Of a stretch of DNA of 28,363 nucleotides, positions 9,486 through 19,778 are shown one piece after another. The first letter of the stretch is position 1; each line of letters begins with the position of its first letter. Source of the DNA: Hepatocystis sp. ex Piliocolobus tephrosceles (lineage: Eukaryota; Apicomplexa; Aconoidasida; Haemosporida; Plasmodiidae); contig CABPSV020000120.1 of the NCBI GenBank assembly GCA_902459845.2, positions 1 through 28,363 on the forward strand, given 5' to 3'. A program made the translations under genes and the position numbers. The notes below the pieces were generated by a model that saw only the letters and a program-made list of their open reading frames with translations, was not told the DNA's origin and did not search any database.

Positions 9486-9940
9486 TTATATATATATATA
9501 TTTTTTATTTACTGTTAACGTTACTTCCACATTGCAAAAACATCGAATTATTTTATTTTCGATGAAACTTTTACTACATGGGTAATGCTTAATGCATATT
9601 TGTATTATTTTGTTGACAATATTTTTAATAAAATCAGTATGATTAACATATTTTAAAAAAGGAGGGAAGCGTAAGCAAATACATAAATAAAATGATAAAC
9701 TTATAAGTGAATAAGCCAAAAAAAAAGAAATAAGCCAACAATTAAACAAACCAACAATTAAACAAACTAACAATTAAACAAACCAACAAATAAACATGCC
9801 AACAGTTAAACAAGTCACAACGATTAAACAAACTTTTAACATTTTTTTTTTTTTTTTTTTTTATAAATATTTATAAATTTTTATAAATTTTTATCACTCG
9901 TATTATTCTCGTTACAGTATTATACTACTTACAGAAACAT
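9486..9940 (-). CDS. Speculative two-exon short gene, possibly secreted or membrane-anchored
   Basis: Seen: on the minus strand an 8-base segment ATGTTTCT (9940..9933) is followed by a perfect GTAAGT donor. An acceptor ending CACTTATAAG allows in-frame joining to 9699..9486. The product would start MFLLSFYLCICLRFPPFLKY, a hydrophobic signal-like start, and then contain several cysteines before ending in an (AT)n tract. The central DNA is about 29% GC over the 90 bases I counted (9511-9600), close to coding regions here and above the spacer. Against it: the first exon is tiny, the stop lies in a microsatellite, and I know no gene at this place in related species. Regard it as a hypothesis. Confidence 0.12.
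9733..9836. repeat. Degenerate 16-bp tandem repeat, about six units
   Basis: Units close to CAACAATTAAACAAAC repeat about six times with increasing divergence to the right (for example CAACAAATAAACATGC and CAACAGTTAAACAAGT). It lies in the divergent intergenic region upstream of MPP alpha. No protein product is supported. Confidence 0.8.
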
Positions 9941-10183
9941 AATAAGGCAAAGTTTCGAAACGCAAATTAATATTACAACACGTAATTTATTTATTTGCTT
10001 TACTTCATTGTGTCGCTACTTAAACCTATTTATATAAGGTTTAAAAAGGTATTAAAATAGAAGAAAGTAGCAATCGACTAATACATATATATGTATATAT
10101 ATATATATGTGTATATGTATGTGCATATGCGAATAAGCAATCAATAAACCCTCCTTAATACTTTCTAATTCTTAAAAAAAAAA

Positions 10184-10781
10184 ATGAAGAAAAACATCAA
10201 AGGATTTAGAACAATAATTAATGAGTCTAATGTATTTAAAAGATTTTACAATAAGGAATCAGCACAACTAAAAGCTAACACAAATTTAGAAAAAATATAT
10301 AAAGGAGAAAAACATAATTTTGATAAAATAGTTTTTAAGAAAGAAAATATCGAAGATATAATTAAAGAAGTTAAATTTGATTATTATCTTTTTAATGAAG
10401 GAAAAAAAAATAAATATAAAGATATACCACTAAATATAGCCATATTAAATGAATCAGATATACCACCTTACAAACCGGTTGATAATAAATTACATTACTC
10501 TATATTAGAAAATGATTTAAAAATAATTTCGACTGACAAAAATAACGGCGCTTGTTCCATAGGTACATATTTACATGATTGACTGCTTGTTTATTCCATT
10601 TTTGGAAATTTGTTCCAGCCTTCTTGTTACATTTTTTTTTTTTTTTTTTTTTATCATATTTTATTTTTTTTGTCATATTTTTTATTTTCTTTACACATTT
10701 TATTTTCTTTCCACATTTTATTTTCTTTACATATTCTCTTTTTTTTTACACATTTTATTTTCTTTAAATATCTTATTTTAT

Positions 10782-10817
<36 letters not shown>

Positions 10818-12089
10818 ATTTTATCTATTTTTTTTTTTTTACTTCTTCCCTTTTTTTTAGGACTATACGTAAAATGCGGATCGAGGTATGAAGAAATAAA
10901 CAACAACCTAAATGAACAGGGAATGAGTGTAATGGTCGAAAATATGGCATTTCACAGTACCGCGCATTTATCACATTTAAGAATAATAAAATCTTTGGAA
11001 AAAATTGGAGCTTCTGTTATGTGTAATGCATTTAGAGAACATATTGTATATACCTGTGAATTTTTACAAGAACATTTACCTATAGTAATAAATTTACTGG
11101 TTGGTAATGTTTTATTTCCACGTTTTTTAACATGGGAAATGAAGAATAATGTAAATCGTTTAAATATTATGCGTCAAAGATTGTTTGAAAATAGTGAAAC
11201 ATACATTACTGAATTATTGCATAATACAGCTTGGTATAATAATACATTAGGTAATAAACTTTATGTTTGTGAATCGAATATAGAAAATTATACAGCTGAT
11301 AATGTAAGAAATTTTATGCTTAAACATTTTTCACCAAAAAATATGACATTAGTAGGTGTTAACATACCACATGAAGAATTAACAAAATGGACTGCACGAG
11401 CTTTTCAAGATTATGTAGCTATTCCTTATAATGGTCCTACAAAAGAAGTAACACCAAAATATACGGGTGGATTTATAAGTGTTGAAGATAAAGATAATAA
11501 AAAAACATACATTGCAATAGCTTATGAAACAGTTGGTGGATGGAAAAGTCATGATATGATTACTTTAACAGTATTACAAACACTTATGGGTGGTGGTGGT
11601 TCTTTTTCTACAGGTGGTCCAGGAAAAGGTATGTATTCTAGATTGTTTTTAAATGTTTTAAATAATTGTAATTTTGTCGAATCATGTATGTCTTTCAGTA
11701 CTCAACATTCCGATAGTGGATTGTTTGGATTATACTTCACAGGAGAACCAACATATACAACAGAAATAATAAAAACAATGGCTAAAGAATTTCATAAAAT
11801 GGATAAAATAACAGATGAAGAATTACAAAGAGCAAAAAAAAGTTTAAAAGGTTTCATATGGATGAGTCTAGAGTATAAATCTATACTAATGGAAGATATA
11901 GCTAGACAAATGATGATAATGAATAGAATATTATCAGGTAAAGAATTATGCGATGCTATTGATGCAGTAACGAAAGAAGACATTAGTAGAGTCGTAAAAC
12001 AATTTTTAAAAACAAAACCAACTGTTGTTGTATATGGAAATATTAGTTATTCTCCATATTATGATGAAATATGCAAAATGTTAACATAG
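10184..12089 (+). CDS. MPPalpha: Mitochondrial processing peptidase, alpha subunit
   Basis: Role (family knowledge): the non-catalytic subunit of the matrix peptidase that removes presequences from imported proteins; it binds substrate through a glycine-rich loop and pairs with the zinc-containing beta subunit. Seen: exon 1 is 10184-10562, the intron 10563-10860 (GTACAT...TTTTTTTTAG, 298 nt, pyrimidine-rich) and exon 2 10861-12089. Joining gives NNGACSIG|LYVKCGSRYEE and a 535-residue protein, close to the length I remember for P. falciparum. The ATG follows an A-run. The glycine-rich loop is at about residues 370-382 (GGGGSFSTGGPGKGM). The HXXEH zinc motif of the beta subunit is absent; the equivalent region reads FHSTAHLSHLR, as expected for alpha. 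The N-terminus is basic and contains RFYN near residue 20, a possible self-type cleavage site. It is divergent from the 1244-residue gene and convergent with MDR1. Confidence 0.95.
10563..10860 (+). other. Intron of the MPP alpha gene
   Basis: GTACAT donor after ATAG, and an acceptor at the end of a long T/C-rich tract (TTTTTTTTAG). The interior is almost all T with TTTACACATTTTATTTTC-type repeats. It is open in more than one frame, so a naive frame reads through it as a phenylalanine-rich segment; that segment is not protein. The spliced frame restores the conserved SIGLYVKCGSR junction. Confidence 0.93.
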
Positions 12090-12322
12090 TTCTTAGTTTG
12101 GTATTTGCACATATACATACATATATATACATACACATACATATATGTGTGTCTTTATATAGATTACATTATTATGTATGGTTTTTACGCTTTTATTTGT
12201 TTTCCCTCTACAAACACCCAATTTTTTTTTTTTTTTTTTTTTTTAACATTATACTAATTCGTATATAATGAAATAAAAATAATAAAGTTTTTAAAAAATA
12301 TCATATATTATATATTTGAACT

Positions 12323-12592
12323 AATTTAACCAATTTAACTAATTTAACTAATTTAACCAATTTAACCAATTTAACTAATTTAACTAATTTAACTAATTTA
12401 ACTAATTTAACCAATTTAACCAATTTAACTAATTTAACCAATTTAACCAATTTAACTAATTTAACTAATTTAACCAATTTAACCAATTTAACCAATTTAA
12501 CCAATTTAACTAATTTAACCAATTTAACTAATTTAACCAATTTAACCAATTTAACTAATTTAACCAATTTAACCAATTTAACTAATTTAACC
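12323..12592. repeat. 9-bp minisatellite, 30 copies of AATTTAACY
   Basis: Thirty contiguous copies of AATTTAAC followed by C or T, starting 234 bases after the MPP alpha stop codon. The only variable base is the ninth, giving a two-letter C/T code along the array. On the minus strand it reads as (VKL)n in one frame with no ATG, so it is not a gene. It is probably transcribed in the MPP alpha 3' region. Confidence 0.97.
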
Positions 12593-13176
12593 AATTTAAA
12601 ATAAAAAAAAAAAAATTAAACAACAAAAACAATAACAACAATGATAGTATTATACATATGTAATACAAATCCATTTGCAAGTTCTATTGATAAGCCTATA
12701 TAAGAAAAAAAATATATTGCATGTCCGGGTGAACCTAAATGTGTTCACTCTTACTTTTACATTAGTGAAACGAACAAAAGTTGTACATATTAAGTAAATC
12801 ATGTCGTATTATACTGTTGAGTTAATGACATTGCGTATACATCCTCTCTCCCCTTATCGATATAATATATATATATATATATATACATAGTAGGCGAGCG
12901 AGAACGAGCGCACTACTCCTTTCGTTTTTCATAAAACTATTACAGACACCTGCAAGCTTATAACAAGTCTTACAGCTTTTTTTATATACATAGACAAAAT
13001 TTTAATTAAGTTCATCGTGCAATCTGTTTTTGTTTGAGTATCGCTTAATATGTATGAAACAACAATAATAATGTATTAAATAAATCAGAAAATTAATAAA
13101 TTATAAACAGGTAACTTGAAGCATGATATGAATGTATGAAATGAGTATATGCAATGAGTGTATGAATATGTATATA

Positions 13177-13215
<39 letters not shown>

Positions 13216-13580
13216 ATACATTTGTATGTGTATGTTTTAACACACGTGTGAAAGTAAACGTTTTAATAAACACTTATATATTTTTTACTTAAAAAAAGAA
13301 AAAATATATATATATGCACCCACACAACAATAATAAATAAAAATCATCACGTATATATGCGTTCACGTATATATATATATATATAATACATAATATAAGT
13401 ATACTTATAACAATCATTTAATTTCTTTTATATACTTTTTTTTTATATATTTTTTTATTTTTTTTATTTTTTTTACTTTTTTTACTTTTTTTACTTTTTT
13501 TTAATAATCTTTAAATGAAATTCAACAAGATATGCATTTGAAAAAGTACAGACAAGTATGTACATGCAAACGTGTATGCG

Positions 13581-13623
13581 CATGTATGTATGTATGTATG
13601 TATGTATGTATTTGCCGTATTTG

Positions 13624-13682
<59 letters not shown>
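13581..13682. repeat. Compound microsatellite (TATG)n-(CT)n-(AT)n
   Basis: A TATG run (about 13583-13610) is followed after a short spacer by about 13 CT units (13624-13650) and about 16 AT units (13651-13682). It lies about 250 bases from the MDR1 stop codon, in the downstream flank. Three adjacent motifs in one block make it likely to vary in length between isolates. Confidence 0.93.
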
Positions 13683-13686
<4 letters not shown>

Positions 13687-13930
13687 CAACAAAAATTCAC
13701 GTATTATATCTTTTCCGTACTAGTAGCTATGTGCTACGTACCCGTATTTTTACTACATACGTTTGTTCCATCACCTACTTACTCATTCGCTTTTATACTT
13801 CTTGTCACATTTGGCTTATATAAAAAAAAAAAAAAAAAATTCATATTATGTAACACGGACTATATAACAACAAGTAATATAACAATGTGATCCCTATATA
13901 TATATATATATATATATCTACTCCATTTTT

Positions 13931-16900
13931 TTACTGAGCCAATTTAACATATTTCTTATAAACTGTATCTTCATCAGCAATAAGTTGTTCATGTGTTTTT
14001 TGTGCCTGTACAAAAGTACCATCTTTGTTAGGGTTGTTGAAAACAACAATTTTATCTGATCTTTTAATAGAAGCAATTCTATGAGCAATAGTAATAATGG
14101 TTCTATTTGCTTGATTTTTTATATCAACAATTGTATTTTCTATTAATTTTTCAGAATTGGAATCTAGAGAAGAAGTAGCTTCATCTAATAATAAAATTTT
14201 TGGTTCTCTTAATAATGCTCTAGCTATAGCAACTCTTTGTTTTTGTCCACCAGATAAACTTTTACCAAATGGACCTACATTGGTATCATATTTGTTTGGG
14301 AGTGATTCTATAAATTCATCTATGGCAGCTAACTTACAAGCTTTTTTTACATCTTCGAAATTTGCATCAGGATTACCAAATTTTATATTTTCGTATATAG
14401 ACATGTTAAATAACATAGGTTCTTGACTAACCATAGAAAATAATTTTCTTAAATCTCGAATATTGTAATCGCGTATATCTATATCATCTATTAATATTTG
14501 TCCATCATTTTTAAAAACTGTATAATTTTCTTTTGTTTTACCATTTCCTGTCACATTTTCTGTTACATTTTTCATTTCTTGTTCCATTTTTTTGTTTTCA
14601 TTTGTTTTATCTAACGATATACTTTCTTCATTAAATATAACATGATCATTTTTTAAATCATAAAAACGCATGAGTAAGCTCATAATAGTAGATTTTCCAC
14701 TTCCTGTTTCACCAACTATAGCTGTTGTTTTTTTACTTTCACAAGAAAAGGTTAAGTTATTATATACTGGTACATTTGGTCTTGAAATATATCTAAAAAC
14801 TACATTTTTAATTTCTACCTTACCTTGGATATTATTCATGTTTGTTATTTTTATTCCTCCATCATCTCTTACATCTATTACTGATTTTTTTGTCATTAGT
14901 GGGTAATATTTATAATAGGTTGATTTTGCACTTTCCATATCTCCTCTATTAGACATTAATTTTCCAGCATAACTACCAGTAAACATAAATGTAAACAATG
15001 CATTTGTAAAATTATCTAATGTAATTGTACCTCTTTGAATTAAAAAAGAACCAAACCAATAAGCAAATGCATTAATAAACATTTGAGTACATTGACTTAA
15101 TCCCCATAAAAACGAATTCGTTACTACTTTTTTTTTTAAATCTCTATCAACATAATCTATTGCTACTTCAATCAAATTACAAAAATAATCTTCTAATCCA
15201 TAATAAATAACTGTATTTATATTATATAATGTTTCTTGTAATAAAATATTTGGATTTTTCATCATTTCTTCATCATTTGTAAAAACAAAAGTTTCATTTT
15301 GGTTTGATCCTCTTTTATCTATAACTTCTTTACCTTTTGCCAATCTTGTTCTTATAGCCATAACTCTCATAGTAAGAAAATATGTAAAAGTCAAAGTAGC
15401 TGAAACTATTGGACAAAAATAAAATGATAAAGTCATACTAACAAAAAATAATACTATAAAATGTGATATAATAACAATATTATTAACCAAACCAGTTTTT
15501 AACAAATGTACATCTCTATTTATGTGACTACTTAATATACCTGGTGCATTTTTATCATTATCAAAAAAACTAATTTCTTGATGTATAATATTTTCAAACA
15601 ATTTGAATTTTATTTTTTTTTCTAATTTTTCACCTATTACACTATTATAATAATTTTTCAAAGTTTCAACTACAAACATTATAAAAGCAATAGATAATAT
15701 AATTAAAGAATATTTATTACCTTTTTCTCTTAAATCTTTAAGTTCGAATAAGGAATTTACATACTTTGCATATATTAAAGCAAACATAGGATAAATACCA
15801 CCTGCTATTATAATACTCACTACTATAATAGCTACATCTTTTTTATTAGAAAATATTTCTTTATATATAATATTCATATTTATTTTATCTTTTTTTTCAT
15901 CTTTTTCTGTTTTATTTCTGTTAAAAATTCTTTTAAAAAACGACATTTTACCACTACCATTATTACTAAACAAATTTTTTATTCCATTTTTTTTTTTTTG
16001 TCCACTATCACTTCCTTCAGTACTATTATTATCAATTATAATGTTTGTATCTTTTTTATTTTCAATTTCTTGTTCCATTATTGATCCTTTACTAGAATCA
16101 CATTTATGACTTTCTGATTTTGTGTCTTTATCATTTGAATTGAAATCAGTACAATGTACTTGTTGGTTTTGAACCATCGAATAATATATTCCATTTTTAT
16201 TTTTCATTAACATATCATGTGTTCCTTCTTCGATTATATAACTTCCTTCATTTTCAATTTTTTGTTCATTTATATTTTCCTGATTTTTTTTTTCTTTTTT
16301 GGATCGATTTTTGTTACTTTTAGAACCACTAACATTTTCTTCATCTTCTTTTCCACGATTTGTTAAAACAAAAATACGATTGGCATAACGTATAGTACTT
16401 AATCTATGTGCAATAATTATCGTTATTCTATTTTTATTTCCTTGTAATTCATTAATCGTTTTTTGTACTAAATATTCAGATTTATTATCTAAAAAAGATG
16501 TAGCTTCATCTAAGATTAAAATTTTAGGATTTCGAATAATAGCTCTACCAATAGATATTCTTTGTTTTTGTCCTCCTGATATTTTAGATGCATTTGAACC
16601 AATTAATGTATCATATTTGTCTGGTAATTTATTTACAAAATCATGTATTAAAACTTTTTTAGCAACTTTCACAACTTCAGAATCTTTTATATCACTTACT
16701 TTTTTTCGAATTTCTAAAAGATTGTTTGAATTACTTTTTGTTATTACATCTTTTAATTCTATTGACTCTTTTTTTTTATCTTCTATACTACTACTTGTAT
16801 TTTTATTATTGTTTAAACTTTTTTTATTTAAGCTATCTGTATCGTTTGTACTGTTTTTATTTGTATTTAAATCTTTTAAACTTAGTAAACTATATTTTAT

Positions 16901-18337
16901 ATTATTTTTTATTGAACCACTAAATAAAAATGGTTCTTGTCCAACTACACCAATCTTAGATCGCCAATTTTTTAAACTTATATCTTTTAAATCATGTTTA
17001 TCATTGATTATAATATTTCCATCAGTTGGATCATATAATCGTTCCAATAATTTCAATATTGTCGATTTTCCACATCCTGATTCTCCTACAAATGCATAGG
17101 TATTTCCTTCTTCTAATGTAAAATTCAAATTACGATATATATTAACATCTTTTCTTGTATCATATGAAAATTTTACATTTTTAAATTGAATTTTTTTGAC
17201 ATCATCTAAAAATGTTTTGTCTTTATCATCATGTGATATAATCGGTATACGATGGATAATTTCATTCAAACTATCTGTAGCTTCAATTGCTTTCATATAT
17301 TCAGTTACGTTTGGTAAAATAATTGTTAACATAAACATACTAATAAGTACAGCTAATAAAATAAAAATAAGATCACCTCCATCAAAATCTTTAGGTGGTT
17401 TAGGATAATGTGCTTCTATTCTAGAAATTAAAATTCTTGTACCATACCAAAAACCAAATGCATAAGATGCTAAAATAAATCCATTAATTAAACCAATATG
17501 TAATGCTTCTATCATGTTTGCACTTAACATATATTTTGTATAAAATTTTTCTGACAATTTAAAACGTTTTAATATAATATTCTCACCACAATAACTAACA
17601 ACTGTTTTTATACCTACTAACGCTTCTTCTATTATAGATACAGTATTATTATTATATAACAAAGCAGTTCTTTTATTTTCTTTTATTTTCTTATTACATA
17701 AAACACCACATAAATATATCAATGGAAAAACTGTACTAATACATAAAGTTAATCGAATATTTTTATATAATGACCAGGCATATAAACCTAAAAAAGAACT
17801 AGCGTATGTAAAAATTGTTATAAATTTTAATCCAATACCTGATTGTACTTGTTCTAAATAAAACTCTAAATCTGATTTCAATTTTGATCCAGAATTATTA
17901 TCATGAAACTTACCATCTTGATATAATATACTTCTTAAATATCTAATACGTAAATTTTTGATAATATTAGCAGTTAAAAATTCCATACAAATAGACGATA
18001 TAAATGATAAAATAAATTGTATACCTCCTACTACAACTAAAGCAAGAACCATATCATTTATTTCTTCATTTAGATTTAAATTTTTAAGAATATTTCCAAA
18101 AAAATTAAGAAATATAGGTAATGCACTACCAGAAAGTGTAGCACATAGAAAAGCAATAAATAAAAGTATTCTATAAGTTGTTGACAACCCTTCAAATGGT
18201 AAAAAAAGTGACAATTTTTTACTTTTTATACTCTTAAATAAATTAAGCGTCCCGTTTCTGTTTAGCTGCTTTTCAACTTCATTCTTTATACCAACCTCTT
18301 CAGCAAAACTAGTTTCTTCTTTACTCTTGTTACTCAT
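13931..18337 (-). CDS. mdr1: Multidrug resistance protein 1, ABCB-type transporter, 1468 aa
   Basis: Role (family knowledge): full ABC transporter of the parasite digestive-vacuole membrane; P. falciparum copy number and point variants alter response to several antimalarials. Seen: TMD1-NBD1-TMD2-NBD2 in one exon. NBD1: Walker A GESGCGKST (K424), signature SGGQKQR (S587), Walker B ILILDE (D610, E611), H-loop H644. NBD2: GETGSGKST (K1215), SGGQKQR (S1362), ILLLDE (D1385, E1386), H1419. TMD1 begins near residue 57 and TMD2 near 830, separated by a Lys/Asn/Ser-rich linker (about 655-820). Low-complexity insertions also lie within both NBDs. The first in-frame ATG is at 18337 (MSNKSKEE, context GAAAATG); extending to 18349 would need a TTG start. 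Against P. falciparum, aligned from memory, the equivalents of N86, Y184, S1034, N1042 and D1246 are N88, Y186, S1081, N1089 and D1295, all sensitive-type. Odd point: the NBD1 D-loop is SFLD rather than SSLD. Confidence 0.98.
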   Translation of the reverse strand: MSNKSKEETSFAEEVGIKNEVEKQLNRNGTLNLFKSIKSKKLSLFLPFEGLSTTYRILLFIAFLCATLSGSALPIFLNFFGNILKNLNLNEEINDMVLALVVVGGIQFILSFISSICMEFLTANIIKNLRIRYLRSILYQDGKFHDNNSGSKLKSDLEFYLEQVQSGIGLKFITIFTYASSFLGLYAWSLYKNIRLTLCISTVFPLIYLCGVLCNKKIKENKRTALLYNNNTVSIIEEALVGIKTVVSYCGENIILKRFKLSEKFYTKYMLSANMIEALHIGLINGFILASYAFGFWYGTRILISRIEAHYPKPPKDFDGGDLIFILLAVLISMFMLTIILPNVTEYMKAIEATDSLNEIIHRIPIISHDDKDKTFLDDVKKIQFKNVKFSYDTRKDVNIYRNLNFTLEEGNTYAFVGESGCGKSTILKLLERLYDPTDGNIIINDKHDLKDISLKNWRSKIGVVGQEPFLFSGSIKNNIKYSLLSLKDLNTNKNSTNDTDSLNKKSLNNNKNTSSSIEDKKKESIELKDVITKSNSNNLLEIRKKVSDIKDSEVVKVAKKVLIHDFVNKLPDKYDTLIGSNASKISGGQKQRISIGRAIIRNPKILILDEATSFLDNKSEYLVQKTINELQGNKNRITIIIAHRLSTIRYANRIFVLTNRGKEDEENVSGSKSNKNRSKKEKKNQENINEQKIENEGSYIIEEGTHDMLMKNKNGIYYSMVQNQQVHCTDFNSNDKDTKSESHKCDSSKGSIMEQEIENKKDTNIIIDNNSTEGSDSGQKKKNGIKNLFSNNGSGKMSFFKRIFNRNKTEKDEKKDKINMNIIYKEIFSNKKDVAIIVVSIIIAGGIYPMFALIYAKYVNSLFELKDLREKGNKYSLIILSIAFIMFVVETLKNYYNSVIGEKLEKKIKFKLFENIIHQEISFFDNDKNAPGILSSHINRDVHLLKTGLVNNIVIISHFIVLFFVSMTLSFYFCPIVSATLTFTYFLTMRVMAIRTRLAKGKEVIDKRGSNQNETFVFTNDEEMMKNPNILLQETLYNINTVIYYGLEDYFCNLIEVAIDYVDRDLKKKVVTNSFLWGLSQCTQMFINAFAYWFGSFLIQRGTITLDNFTNALFTFMFTGSYAGKLMSNRGDMESAKSTYYKYYPLMTKKSVIDVRDDGGIKITNMNNIQGKVEIKNVVFRYISRPNVPVYNNLTFSCESKKTTAIVGETGSGKSTIMSLLMRFYDLKNDHVIFNEESISLDKTNENKKMEQEMKNVTENVTGNGKTKENYTVFKNDGQILIDDIDIRDYNIRDLRKLFSMVSQEPMLFNMSIYENIKFGNPDANFEDVKKACKLAAIDEFIESLPNKYDTNVGPFGKSLSGGQKQRVAIARALLREPKILLLDEATSSLDSNSEKLIENTIVDIKNQANRTIITIAHRIASIKRSDKIVVFNNPNKDGTFVQAQKTHEQLIADEDTVYKKYVKLAQ

Positions 18338-19461
18338 TTTCGTGTACAAAGTAAACTTATTTTTTATACGATACAGATCAATATGTTAACCTCAATGCAG
18401 CTTTTTCGACTGTTTAATAGTTTTGTAATCGTCTCTCTATATATGTGCATATAAATATATAATATATATATATATAAAGAACATGTACATGTATAAACTA
18501 CAACGTTCCACTTTAGTCACTTTCTTTTTTGTTTTGCACATATAACAAAATAACAGCAAAATAAAAAAAAAAAAAAAATTAAAAATATAGATATATATAT
18601 ATATATATATTTATACAATCATATATACATACATACATACGTATATACATACATACATACGTACATGCATACATACAATGACTAAACAAAATAATTAATA
18701 AACGGAGTTTTGCTACATTTAAATGTCGCCACAAAAGAAAATGATAAAAAATATAAATAAATACGTATATTCACATATATTTACGATGTTTAAATAATTA
18801 AAAAAAAACGATGATTTATACATATGTATATATGTAGATAAATATGTTATCCATTCATAATAAAATATTGTACATAAATGATAATTTTTACTTTCACACT
18901 TTTTAAAAGAAAAAAAAAAAAAAAAAAAAAATTATAGTTTTTTTTTTCTCTTATAAGAGCTGTACATTTATCTATAAATAACTATCCTAATTTAGCATGT
19001 AATTTATGTATTATACAAAATTTAATATATATATATATATTTTTTTATATAGTTTTAACAAAAATTAGAAATTCGTCATTTATCTTAATTTACATATATA
19101 TATATATAATGGACTTAATAATCATATATACTTATATATTTTTAAAAAAAAATAAACCTTAGAATAATTTATTTTAATTCTTAAGTTATTTATTTATTTT
19201 TTTATTTTTTTTTTTTTTACAATGTATATCTAAATAAAAACGACAATGTTTTCTTTTCTACAAAACGTGGTAATAAAAAAGTAAGGATAAAAAAAAAAAA
19301 AAAAAAAACATTGTACTATGTACTACTTGCATGCATATATAAATATCTATTAATTTTTTAAAAGTTTTATAAACATTTAGTACAAGTGGCCTTAAAAAAT
19401 CATATTGCGACAGTGTATATGTATATACATTGTATATGTGTTAACTATATGTTACTGCATT

Positions 19462-19492
<31 letters not shown>

Positions 19493-19722
19493 GTACTCTA
19501 TATTTTACTTAGGTATAAATTTAGTCTTAAGGCAAATACAAAATATAAAAGTCATAGCACATCGGTACATAATAACTACATATAATACTTTTCTGATAAA
19601 ATGTTAAGTCTATAAAAAATGTTAATGTTTTTTTTTGTATTTTATGTAAATAAAACACTATTTAATAATTAGATTATTGTACTTTAGTGGCTTCTGTAAA
19701 TATATTATATATAGTGGAATAA

Positions 19723-19778
<56 letters not shown>

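Larger units (their letters stand above)
8684..10183. other. Divergent intergenic region (shared upstream region)
   Basis: About 1.5 kb between the start codons of the 1244-residue gene (minus) and MPP alpha (plus), so it should contain both promoters and 5' untranslated regions. It has (AT)n tracts near 8742-8762 and 9472-9500, a degenerate 16-bp repeat at about 9733-9836, and a patch at about 9505-9690 with less extreme AT content. No established gene is supported; a possible short spliced frame is described separately. Confidence 0.6.
12090..13930. other. Convergent intergenic region between MPP alpha and MDR1
   Basis: About 1.8 kb holding the 3' ends of both genes. It contains a 30-copy 9-bp array (12323-12592), a stretch of higher base complexity (about 12720-13020), (AT)n tracts, and a compound TATG/CT/AT microsatellite (13581-13682). 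No gene is supported. A 36-codon ATG frame on the minus strand (12932..12822) runs through an (AT)n tract and is not convincing. Confidence 0.65.

Noticed and set aside
10575..10860. Phe-rich N-terminus of a 504-codon plus-strand frame
   Set aside because: This is the MPP alpha intron. Splicing 10562 to 10861 gives the conserved protein.
12301..12594. Minus-strand open frame encoding (VKL)n, 97 codons
   Set aside because: It starts at a TTG, has no ATG, and is simply the 9-bp minisatellite read in a frame divisible by three.
12822..12932. Minus-strand 36-codon ATG frame in the GC-richer patch
   Set aside because: The centre is an (AT)n tract read as YIYIYI and the start context is poor; kept only as a note under the island finding.
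13491..13890. Frames with (Tyr-Ile)n and (Leu-Ser)n near the compound microsatellite
   Set aside because: They are translations of the AT and CT runs.
18338..18349. Four-residue N-terminal extension of MDR1
   Set aside because: It would require a TTG start; the first ATG is at 18337 in good context.
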